A DNA stretch of 64,000 nt from Stenocarpella maydis (taxonomy: Eukaryota > Ascomycota > Sordariomycetes > Diaporthales > Diaporthaceae), in assembly GCA_002270565.1 (NCBI GenBank), contig NQMI01000155.1, positions 1 to 64,000 on the forward strand, written 5' to 3'. The translations under genes and the position numbers were made by a program. The notes below the pieces were generated by a model, which worked only from the letters and a program-made list of their open reading frames with translations, was not told where the DNA came from and ran no database searches. Position 1 is the stretch's first letter; each line of letters starts with the position of its first letter. This document shows positions 55,488 to 64,000 of this stretch, piece after piece.

Positions 55488-57248
55488 CTAGGGTTTTATA
55501 GACTGCCTGCGAGCGCCCTGGAAAGCGCCAAGGCACTGGTATGCCGGGCTCGTCGACATGGCGCTGTCCTTGAAGCCGACGCACTTCCAGCAGCCGAGCA
55601 GGCCATGTGGGTCGTACCTGTTCTTGATACGCAGTAACCTTTCGTATTTCTCCTCGCCCCAAAACTCGCGCGGCCAGTCCTCTGTCCACGGGTCCGCCTC
55701 GTTGGGGTACATGGTCCCGCTGGGCGCCAGCGACGTCAGGTTCCGCGATACCTCCTGCAGCAGCGCGGCGGCGGCCATGCGGTCCTCGATGCCGGCGTCC
55801 CAGCCCCACGTCACGTCCGTGCCGACCAGCCAGTAGCTGTCGCGCCAGGCCGCGTGGACCGCGTTCGCCTGTGCCGGGTCGCTGTCGTCGTAGCCATACG
55901 AGGCCGGGGCCGTCTGGAAGATGTACGGCGTCAGGCCCACGTCCGTCATGGCCCCAAGGGTCTCCTCAACCGATGCCCGGCCGGCTGCCGACAGGTGCAG
56001 GGACTTTGGGACGGTGCGGAAGGAGGCGAACGTTGCCGACCCATAGCCCGGGGCAACCTCGGAGCCGAAGTACGTGCTGTAGAGCTCGTAGAATGACCTC
56101 AGCCGCGCTATGAGCACCGTGCCGCCCTGTGATGTCACGAACCGGGCGGCCTGTTCCATGCAGCGCCTCGCCGCATCGACGCCCAGGAGCGGCGTCACCA
56201 GCGCGAGCGTGCCAGGCGCCATGGGGCCGCCCCAGCCGCCGGCGGCCCACGCGGCGGCGTGGCGCACCAGCAGCGACAAGAAGGGTCCCGTGTTGGCCCG
56301 CGTCGCGTTGAAACGCAGCAGTGCCACCGTCAGCGGCATGGTGGGCTCGACGCTGAACGTGGCGCCCAGGACGACGCCGAACGCCGGGCCGCCGGCCCCG
56401 CGGAGAGCCCAGAAGAGATCCGGGTTCGTCGCGGCGCTGGCGGTTCGCAGGGCGCCGTCGGGCGTCACGACCCGGAACTCGAGCGCGCGGTCCGCCCCCA
56501 TCCCGTACAGTGGCGTCAGCACGCCGTGCCCGCCGAGGAGCGTGAACCCGCCCGCGGCCGTGACGGTCCCGGACGACCCGCCGATGAAGGTGACGTCGTG
56601 GCGGTGGGCAAAGGCGTAGACCTCGCCGAGGTTGGCGCCCGCGCCCACGGTGATGGCCCGGGCAGGCGCGGCCGTGGAGCCGCAGGGGACGAAGGAGGGC
56701 TCGTAGGACATGTCCCTCAGGTTCCGCGTCCAGAGGGCCAGCGAGCCCTTCAGGCTGCTGCGTGAGGCGTAGTCGTGGCCCGAGGCCTTGACGGAGAGAC
56801 TCACGCCGGTCAGACGCGAGAAGTTCAGCGCTGCCTGGACATCCTCCGCGCCCGCCACGGCGATGTACCTCTCGGAGACGGAGCCTTGGTTGCAGGACCC
56901 GGAGGCTAAGCCTGTCACCGGGTTTACGTCTGAGAGGAGACACTGGTCCGTTACATTCGACGCGCAGTCCTCGTTGTAAGTGTGCATGAAACCCGAGTAG
57001 AAGCCTGTGCGGTATGAACCGTTCAGGTAGTTGTCCTGGTGGACGGCGCAGTTGGTAGCGTCAGGGCTCACTGGCTGCCCTTCATATTCTGAGAAGCAAG
57101 GCCGGGCGAAGGGCTCTGCGGCAAACAATCTACCGCCCACCGAGGCATTGAGGGCGGCCCAGTCGGATTCCAATGCCTCACCTCGGATAAGACAGGTGCT
57201 AGACAGCACGACTAGACTGAGGGCAAATAAATCAAATTTTATGAGCAT
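55488..57248 (-). CDS. Berberine-bridge-type FAD-linked oxidase, secreted
   Basis: A single exon of 586 residues. The start MLIKFDLFALSLVVLSS at 57248 gives a signal peptide; further upstream in-frame ATGs lack one. The FAD-binding (PCMH) domain has RYIAVAGAEDVQAALNF and VKASGHDYASRSS, whose His is the expected covalent FAD attachment site. The TLLGGHGVLTPLYGMGAD region has no Cys, so FAD is likely bound by a single covalent bond. The C-terminal BBE module reads EEKYERLLRIKNRYDPHGLL. The family performs two-electron oxidation with O2, and in fungal clusters often dehydrogenates alcohols or amines; related enzymes act in chaetoglobosin-type pathways. Signal peptide and seven Cys-containing segments suggest passage through the ER. 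Follows the P450 at 57515-59321 on the same strand, 266 bp apart. Confidence 0.92.
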   Translation of the reverse strand: MLIKFDLFALSLVVLSSTCLIRGEALESDWAALNASVGGRLFAAEPFARPCFSEYEGQPVSPDATNCAVHQDNYLNGSYRTGFYSGFMHTYNEDCASNVTDQCLLSDVNPVTGLASGSCNQGSVSERYIAVAGAEDVQAALNFSRLTGVSLSVKASGHDYASRSSLKGSLALWTRNLRDMSYEPSFVPCGSTAAPARAITVGAGANLGEVYAFAHRHDVTFIGGSSGTVTAAGGFTLLGGHGVLTPLYGMGADRALEFRVVTPDGALRTASAATNPDLFWALRGAGGPAFGVVLGATFSVEPTMPLTVALLRFNATRANTGPFLSLLVRHAAAWAAGGWGGPMAPGTLALVTPLLGVDAARRCMEQAARFVTSQGGTVLIARLRSFYELYSTYFGSEVAPGYGSATFASFRTVPKSLHLSAAGRASVEETLGAMTDVGLTPYIFQTAPASYGYDDSDPAQANAVHAAWRDSYWLVGTDVTWGWDAGIEDRMAAAALLQEVSRNLTSLAPSGTMYPNEADPWTEDWPREFWGEEKYERLLRIKNRYDPHGLLGCWKCVGFKDSAMSTSPAYQCLGAFQGARRQSIKP

Positions 57249-57514
57249 TATTAGGTTAGTAGAGGCCAGACGTGCGCGCCGGACAGGATGGTCCGCAACA
57301 GCTGACGGGAAGGATGGACACGAGGTCGCGGTATCATTATATACGTAACCTGTCATTTCATGCAGTGCTGGTGGTCTCGGGGTTGCCATGACAGGGTCGG
57401 CCATGCCGAACTCTTGTATCAGCGCCACAATAAATATCTGCCACAGCGCAAATGACAAAATTCTCCGCACATTAGTGAGCCCAGCCATCCACACTGACAG
57501 AGTGCTCGCCTCCC

Positions 57515-59321
57515 TTACGCCCGTCTCTTGATCAGGACATCCGCCATGGGGTTGGGATTAGACGAGAAGTCATGGAAGGCTGTCGCAGGCCTGCCCTTCC
57601 CCTCGGGCCACTTGATCTCGTAGTTCTGCAGAAACTCGCACAGAACCAGCTTGATCTCGTTGCTGGCCAGATGCCTGCCGGGGCACGAGTGAGTGCCGGC
57701 GCCGAAGTTGATGGAGTCCTCCGAGACATATGCGAAGTGAAACTTATTGGGGTCGACCTTTTGCCGTAGGCGGTAGAAGCGGTGAGGGTCAAAGATCTCC
57801 GGGCTCGGATAGATGTCACTGTCAGAGTTCAGCTCGGCGCTCGGGAAGCCGCACTGCGTGTTGGCGGGGATGCGCAGGCCGTCAGAGAACGTGAAAGGCT
57901 TCATGGCAGAGCGGATCATGGTGACTGCGAGTCGACGAGATAATTAGCTGGCGGCCATGCCCTGTGGATAGCCACATGCTGAAGCGAGTCTAACTCACCT
58001 AGCCCGACAGGATGGACGCGCTGACTCTCCTTCATGAAACTGTCCAGCTTATCCAGCTGCTCCAGCTCCTGTTTCGTCCAGGTGGAGGACTTGCTATTGG
58101 CGCGAACCGCCTGAACCTCTTCCAAGATCTCGGCCACACTTTCCGGATGATCGCACAGGTCATAGAGTGTCGATAATGTGGATGCTGAGGTGGAATGGAT
58201 GGATGCCATGGCTAGGAAGAGCTGGTCATCTGCGACTTGGAGACGGCTCGCCTTGCCGCTCTTCTCCGCCAGCCACTGCATGCCGTCCACGAACGGCTTC
58301 TTGTTTTCAGAAACACCACTGCCAGTCAGGCGACGCTCGTAGTAGGGGCCGAGGAGCTCCGCGCAGCGGCGGCGGTTCTGGTAGATCTGTCTCGCGCCGG
58401 GATCGATCCATGGCACAGCCCATCTGAGATAGCGCGGATACTTCATCCGCACCATTTGTGCGGTCTGGAAGAGGGTGATGGCTGATTGCACCATCATGTC
58501 TTGCCACTCTTCATTTCTGCAGAGCTCGGGCCCCGCCAGCGCGAACGAAGTCATCCTCGCGATGCTGCTGGCGAACAGCATGTACGGCTGGAACGGGTTC
58601 CAATCTAAAACCGAGTAGCTGGTTCAGCGACCGGATCTTCTGACCAACTACAGGGTACTGAATTATGCTCTTACCTTCGCATGTGGGAATCTTCTCGGAG
58701 TAGGATTCTCGCAGCAGGTTGTACATCTCTGCTGTTAGATAACCTAGGTATGCAGCGCAGTCAATTATCAATTTCAATGAATCTTTGCTCGCCATCAGAA
58801 CGACCATGAGATAATTGTGCGTCTACTCACCTAGGTGCTTGTTGAGATCTTTTCGTACGATATAAGCCGCATCCTCTGTTGGATTGGGTGCATTAATGTA
58901 GTCTAGTAGGAAGGCCTGTCTCGAGAATTGTTGGAAGCTCAGCTCGGTTGTGGGGGCCATCTTGACCTCGTTCAGATATTTAAAAGGGAGGATAAGCTGG
59001 GGATGATCAGGATCTGCCGGGTTTCGCATCCGGAATGGCACGCCATACTTCAGATACTACACGAGCTTGACTATTAGCAGTGGCTGTTTCCTCGGGTTTT
59101 TGGATAATGGGAAGTGGGGTTGACTGGACCTTGGTATAGCCAGCGTGCAGCAGATCCTTGGAATCTGTTATATATCTTGAAGGTGTGTTGTTGCCATCTT
59201 CGAACTTGACAAAGGGCAACCCTTGAAACATGTCGTAGCTTCGACGAGCATTTCGTCGTTGAATAAACCACGAGACACCGAGCACGCCTATGCCAAGAAC
59301 GTACAGCCAATTGGGAATCAT
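57515..59321 (-). CDS. Cytochrome P450 (CYP68-like, 495 aa)
   Basis: Exons 59321-59130, 59056-58831, 58728-58675, 58604-57999 and 57924-57515. The N-terminal membrane anchor is IPNWLYVLGIGVLGVSWFI. The helix K motif is ESQR in SFMKESQRVHPVG, and the heme-binding loop is FGAGTHSCPGRHLA with its Cys ligand. The architecture matches the ent-kaurene-oxidase-like (CYP68) enzymes used for late hydroxylations in fungal clusters. The protein would sit in the ER membrane with a reductase partner. Two odd points: the first intron has a weak GTCCAG donor, though the joined residues (GYTK, then YLKYGVPFRMRNP) fit the family very well; and intron 2 ends in a tandem NAGNAG acceptor that adds or removes one Ala. 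Target site in the product unknown. Confidence 0.93.
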
Positions 59322-60252
59322 CTTCGCTATTATCGTGGCAGATTGATGTGGTACTCGACTCAGTATAGTCCTTACTGAGAAGGCTGTACAAATATTTATC
59401 AGGCCTGTCAATGGAGGAGGTATGGCGGAGGTATGGCGGTGTCCCTCGATTACATACCAGCATGCTTGATGTACCTTGCCGACTGACACCGGATCGGCAC
59501 AGCCGCTCGGCTTCATCGTGCCTTCGGACTGCCCTGTGTGGGCAAAACCTCGCTCCTGCCTTCAAGTTTTTAACCGTGGGTTTTCTGAATTTTGGACTCG
59601 GAGTGCTTGTCTGTTGTTAGAAATGCCCTTCCCTTGATAGATCCTGGCAGGGTGAAGATCTGCGATATCAGAAGTTGGTCTTGTTGGAAGGATTAAGAGG
59701 CCCGGGGGACATTGATCTCAAAGAATGAAGATACTCGTACATAAGATTTTAAATGCCGCACATAGCACTGGCAGTCTTAATACACGACAAAATCAATACT
59801 CTACCCCCCCCCAAAAAAAAAATATTAACACATGTCCTGGCTCTTAACTCAGAGGACCAAAAACATACCGGGTTAGGCCTTAAGTAGTACTTACTTAGCA
59901 GTACCTAGGTACCTACCAGCAGCATCCGCCCTTAGCCCATTTAGGCCTCTTGATTTCAATTACTAGCTAGGGGAAGGGGTTAGTGGGTATAGTGTATGTG
60001 GGTGTAGTGTATGTGGTGCCATGTATCTAGGTATGTGGGTGTGCTTGGGTTTGTAGTATTAGTGCTATGTACGGCATCCGTTGGACCCTTTCGACAGCGG
60101 AAATCATATTTACGAATATCCCCATTCATATTAAAATTCCGTGCATGTATCTGCTTTTTTTTGGGGGGGGGGTCATATTCATCCAATTCAAGAAACAAAA
60201 CTGGTGTGACATTTCTGTGTCTCCCTATATCTCGCATGGTATATGCCAGTCC
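59322..60252. other. Intergenic between two P450 genes
   Basis: 931 bp. Holds a TACCTAGGTA palindromic cluster at 59884-59917 and another at about 60020, and a G10 run near 60161. No gene. Confidence 0.6.
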
Positions 60253-62118
60253 CTAATTTCCCCCCGCCTCCTTTCGTGACTTGAACAACACCTTCGCCCA
60301 CAAGTCCGGCATAGTGGACCCATTCGGCATAGAGCCCTTCTTCGGCTTGTCCTCCCCCGGCCTCAGCTTGAAGTCGTAGTTGAGCAGCAGATGGGCCAGG
60401 GCGATCTTGATCGTGTTGTCCGCGAACATGCGGCCCGGGCAAGCCTGCAACCCGTCGCCCCAGCCTGGCGCATCCGACCCCAGGTTGGCAAATTTGAAGC
60501 GGTTCTCATTTCCTGGGGTCTGGCGGGCCCTATAGTGGCGGAGGCCGTCAAAAACATCAGGATCGGGGTCCTTCCATAGTCCGGACGAGAAATTGATGTG
60601 GTGCGCGTCGACACAGATATTGGTACCAGCCGGGAGCTCGGGGCCCAAGGTGAGCTTTGTTGGCCTGGTGAGCTTGCGGTAGAGCACAACTGTCCCAAAC
60701 GCAATCACAACAGGTCAGAATCTCAAAACAACTGCGGCCCTGCCTCTTAGTGATTCTAGATTGGCACTCACGATTGCTGAAACCGTTCACACGGGCAGAC
60801 TCCCTCATGACACTGTCCATCTTCCGCAGCTCGTTCAGGTGCGTCTGCGGCAAGCGGCCTCCCGGGGCCGTCTCTTCAATCTCCTGGCGAAGCACATCCT
60901 GCAGGCCCGGATCGGCCGCCAGCTCACAAACCACGAAGAATAGCGTCAAGGCCGAGGACGGTGTCGACTCGAATATGAGGGTGATGTAGTCCTGCACGAG
61001 GTCGTTCACTAGCCGCCGCCCGCTCTTGCCCTTGTACCGGGCCAGCAGCCACCCCGTCAGCTGAACCTTGCCCTGCTCCCGGGGACCAAGCAGGTTCTTC
61101 TTGTCGGTGCTGGTCTCATACTCTTTGATGTCCGCGGCGATGACGGGAAGCAGCATCTGCTTGATAGTCCGGCGGACCAAGAACAGCGGTGCGAAGAGCA
61201 GCGGCTTGGCGAGAAGCCGGAAGGGGAGAGGGAGGAATCCGAGGATGATGGTTGGGATAGCCAGCATCATGGGCCTGTCGGTCGTTAGAAATTACGATAG
61301 GATCTCCACGGATATCTGGAGATGGAAGAATGGTCCAGCCCGTCTCAGACGTACATGCGGTCAACAGCGCGAATCCATTTCTGATCGGTCCCTAGGTCCC
61401 GTCCGACAAAGGCGCTGGCGTTGATAGAGGCGATCAAGTCCTGCATTGTCGCGTAGAGCGTAACCCCCTTCCACTTGGGGCACGGGCCGATTGCCATGTC
61501 GCAGGCGGCGGCACAGTCCTGCTGTCTCCACCGCGTAAGGGATGGTATGGCTCGCGTCAGCTCCACGGCGACCGTCCTGTGAGTCGTGGCTGTCAATTCG
61601 CTGTCGTTCCCAGTCGTTCACTGCTCGGATCGGATGACATACTTTCCCAGTTCCGGTGTCTGTACCCCGGCACCAGTCCATTCCCCGTAAAACGCCTCGC
61701 GGAAGAAGGCAAAAGCCGAGGCCTGCCTCTCCGGGAGCCTCTTGATCTCGTCGAAGCAGCTGGACGGGTAGACGACATACTCCACACCAAAGGCGTCGAG
61801 CAGAAACGGCGAGCCGGGGTGCTCCACGGCGGTGTCCTCCAGGACCTGCTTGAAGTCAAGACTGAGTCTGGACCGTCTCGACTTGGCCGCACGGGGAATG
61901 CCCAGCCTGCGGAGCGACGTCGGGCGTCTGACGAGTGAGACGACGAGCAGCAGGAGAGAGGCAACTGCGGTGACGAAGACCGTTCTGACCAGAGGAGAGG
62001 CTTCCCTCCAGAGCTGGGCCGCGAGCAGCTTCGTGAGCTGCCAGCGTGTGAGCCTTAGCGGTGCGAACGTCTGCCGTACCACATGGTAATGCTCGAGGAG
62101 CTCAGTCACCGTCAACAT
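60253..62118 (-). CDS. Cytochrome P450 (CYP68-like, 545 aa)
   Basis: Exons 62118-61643, 61576-61355, 61274-60772 and 60689-60253; all three introns (66, 80 and 82 bp) have good splice sites and keep the frame. The N-terminus is longer than usual: about 45 residues precede the anchor (TVFVTAVASLLLLVVSLV). The helix K motif is ESAR in SVMRESARVNGFS. The heme loop is WGDGLQACPGRMFA, with Trp in place of the common Phe but with the Cys ligand present. It belongs to the same broad ent-kaurene-oxidase-like group as the P450 before it, but the two are clearly diverged. Probably a hydroxylase or multi-step oxidase for the cluster product, in the ER membrane. Divergent from the lipocalin-like gene (364 bp). 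Confidence 0.93.
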
Positions 62119-62482
62119 GGTTCTTGATAATTACGTTTTTTGCGACAACCACGAAATTCACACACAGGATTATTATGGTTTAGGTTTGAGCATAAGAAAT
62201 TTCCATCAGGGCCATCCTGCTGCATGGGTTTCACTTGTGCTAACTACGTGTAGAAGGGGAAATGGGCGTGTGGTCAGATTTGGGTGCTCGGCGGCCCCCG
62301 ACTCCGATGAACACGCCGGAGACCCGGATTCGTGCACCTGACCCACGCACATTTCGGCTTCAATTATGGGTGGAAGCAAGAGAAAAAAACAATAATCATA
62401 TAGTTAGTAGTCATCTAGTCATCTCGAGGCTGGATTACGAACCTCAAGGTCGGAGGCGTTGAGACAGAGCAAGAGAAACAAG
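62119..62482. promoter_or_regulatory. Divergent promoter region, P450 and lipocalin-like gene
   Basis: 364 bp between divergent start codons. The arrangement allows shared control, so the lipocalin-like gene may belong to the cluster. No motif recognised. Confidence 0.4.
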
Positions 62483-63135
62483 ATGACTGCTCCGCAAGAT
62501 ACCAACATCCTAAACATGACGGGGATATGGTCACTGAACAGCGTGGAGTCGGATGACTTGGACGCTACCTTCGCCGTTGTAAGTACATACCTAGGTATAC
62601 CCTACGAGGAGGCTAGTGGTGGAACTCGCCTGTGCTGACGATACTCATCTGTCAGCAAGGCATTCCCTGGATCATCCGAAAGGTCATTGCGTATGCTAGG
62701 CTCGAGATCGAAATGAAGCAGGAGGTCTCAGCCGAGCCCAACACACACCCTGCCACCATCATCAACGTCAAGCAGACAGTCAGGCCCGGCGGCTTTGATA
62801 CGGCCAATCGGTACATTCTCGATGGACAGACGCGCCATGACACCGTCCCCATCTTTGGCGCCATGTCGATGAGGGCGAGATATGTAGCCAGGAAAGAGGT
62901 GACCAAGGAGGCAACGCTGGGCAGAGAGATCGAGGATCCCATCATAGGTGACGGTAATGTTGTTGCCATCGAAGAGAGGTCAGGGGGAGTGAACACTGGC
63001 TGGCGAACGGTGGCGATGTGGGGGTTTGAGAAGGTGAATGGACAGCGTCGGTTTTGCAAGTACTGTGTCACGACAAAGGGAGACCAAAGGGCCGAGGCAC
63101 GGTTGGTTTACGACTACAGAGCTCTGTATACGTGA
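62483..63135 (+). CDS. Lipocalin-like small protein (191 aa)
   Basis: Exons 62483-62578 and 62656-63135; the 77-bp intron keeps the frame. The opening (NMTGIWSLNSVESDDLDATF, then VQGIPWIIRKVIAYARLEIE) matches fungal lipocalin-like proteins of about 180 residues that start with a (T)G-W-LN motif and a QGI-W-RK segment. The rest alternates short strands (IINVKQTVRPGG, YVARKEV, WRTVAMWGFEKV), as expected for a small beta-barrel. No signal peptide. The family is mostly uncharacterised; members in biosynthetic clusters could bind or convert hydrophobic intermediates. Its intron contains a TACCTAGGTA-type motif near 62588. It converges with the dehydrogenase with only 23 bp between stop codons. Confidence 0.7.
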
Positions 63136-63158
63136 TTCGACAACATGAAGATAGTTGA

Positions 63159-64000
63159 TCAATCCATCTTGTCCAAGATTGGGCCGAGACTGGGGTCCTC
63201 CTTCCTGATGACGGCCGAGATCTCGGTCCACGTCTGGTCCATAAGAGCCTCATCCTTGGCCAAATCACCCAGCCTTACAAGGGATATCGGTTAGCGCAAA
63301 AAGCTACGGGGACTGAATACGGAGGGAGCGGGTTAGGCAAGGCGAGGGGTGGAACTCACGGATACAGGATGTCATGATGCCAGAACCGTCCGTGGCTCTC
63401 AGGGCCCAGGGCAGTCGCACTGACAAGGGAACGCGAGCCCTCTTCGGCCGTACGAGCACATACGCCGTAGAATATTGGCATGCCGACATTCCTCGCCAGC
63501 CAGCTGAAGTTGCGGCCAAGATCGGTCCTGCACAGGTCCGGGCAGACAGCGTTCACTATGACCTGGGGACACCGAGGGTCCGAGTCCGGGCCAGCCGTTG
63601 CGCGTGCGACAGCCAACATGACAGCCATACCAAGCAGCTTGACTGTCGCATAGCTCCTGTCGGTGTTCCACCCATCCTGTATGTTTGCTGCCTGTAGGAG
63701 GCTCTGTTGGTCGCCAAACCAGCCCCTCTGCACCATGGCGTGGCCGTGGCTGTTGACGAAGGTCAGGTGCGGCGGTGTCGCACCGGTAGGCCTCGCCGCG
63801 GCGGCGGTCCGGAGGAGGGGCAGCAGAAGCACGGCCATGAGTGCCGTTGACAGCACGTTGACCTGGACCGCCATCTCCCAGCCCGCAGCCGACGTCTGGT
63901 AGGTGGGGTTCCCCAGACCGGCGTTGAGCAGGGCGACGTCGAGGGTGCTCGTCGTATCCCCGAGGGTCTTCACAAACGCCCTTACCGAGGCAAAGTCGCC
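63159..64000 (-). CDS. Short-chain dehydrogenase/reductase, 5' end beyond the window
   Basis: Exons 64000-63360 (partial) and 63273-63159, with an 86-bp intron (GTGAGT donor, GTAAG acceptor). Visible parts: the end of the DFASVRAFV strand-helix region, [10 protein letters not shown] (NAG motif), the Ser-bearing strand LTFVNSHGH, and YATVK, the catalytic YxxxK pair. The nucleotide-binding TGxxxGxG motif lies outside the window. The enzyme would reduce or oxidise a carbonyl/alcohol with NAD(P)H. The C-terminal half follows the fungal retinol-dehydrogenase-like SDRs. Whether it belongs to the metabolite cluster cannot be judged from this side alone. Confidence 0.88.

Noticed and set aside
55966..56943. 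325-residue ORF overlapping the BBE oxidase
   Set aside because: A same-strand, different-frame shadow of a GC-rich gene.
25433..62118. Naming the cluster as a known cytochalasan or the myceliothermophin cluster
   Set aside because: Only the core families agree. The tailoring genes differ from what I know of these clusters, and the FrsA-type hydrolase I expect in cytochalasan clusters was not seen.
1..64000. tRNA, rRNA, CRISPR arrays or riboswitches
   Set aside because: No cloverleaf-forming sequence or rRNA segment was noticed. The telomere array is not a CRISPR. A computational RNA scan was not possible here.

Overview
This window is the left end of a chromosome from a filamentous ascomycete, most likely a Sordariomycete (inferred). 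It opens with 27 perfect CCCTAA telomere repeats. Genes have short introns (about 65-110 bp) with fungal splice sites. Transposon relics carry the CpA-to-TpA stop codons expected from repeat-induced point mutation (RIP). Several genes belong to fungal families: 2EXR-domain protein, rhodopsin-domain membrane protein, PKS-NRPS hybrid, berberine-bridge oxidase and fungal P450s.

Layout. 1-2.4 kb: telomere, then a 2.25-kb AT-rich unit with about 107-bp inverted ends that holds a mutated Ty3/Gypsy chromovirus fragment; a short array of opposite-orientation TTAGGG closes it. 2.9-4.7 kb: a decayed pogo/Fot1-type DNA transposon, itself interrupted by a 205-bp solo LTR with a 5-bp target duplication. 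6.4-12.2 kb: three apparently intact genes (secreted beta-helix protein, GNAT acetyltransferase, conserved hypothetical). 12.4-17.8 kb: flavoprotein gene debris, microsatellites and an octanucleotide array next to an unresolved base. 17.8-23.8 kb: a small hypothetical protein, an APH-family phosphotransferase and a 2EXR protein.

25.4-62.1 kb is a secondary-metabolite cluster. Its core is a 4,047-residue PKS-NRPS (KS-AT-DH-MT-KR-ACP-C-A-T-R) with no enoyl reductase of its own. A separate trans-acting enoyl reductase and a lipocalin-fold Diels-Alderase lie beside it. Around them are an MFS exporter, a berberine-bridge FAD oxidase, two intact P450s and, on the far side, a Baeyer-Villiger-type monooxygenase divergent from a hormone-sensitive-lipase-type hydrolase. 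A third P450 beside the PKS-NRPS carries both a nonsense codon and a frameshift. A rhodopsin-like protein gene and a truncated MFS gene lie between the two halves. The window ends with a lipocalin-like protein and a partial short-chain dehydrogenase.

How it may work (inference from families). The PKS with its trans-ER builds a methylated polyene chain, and the NRPS module adds an amino acid. The R domain keeps its YxxxK pair, so it probably releases an aldehyde that closes to a pyrrolinone. The Diels-Alderase then sets a ring system, and the P450s, BBE oxidase, monooxygenase and hydrolase tailor it. This core is shared by the cytochalasan and myceliothermophin-type pathways. The tailoring set does not match one pathway I can name with confidence, so the product is open. 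No pathway-specific transcription factor is visible in the window.
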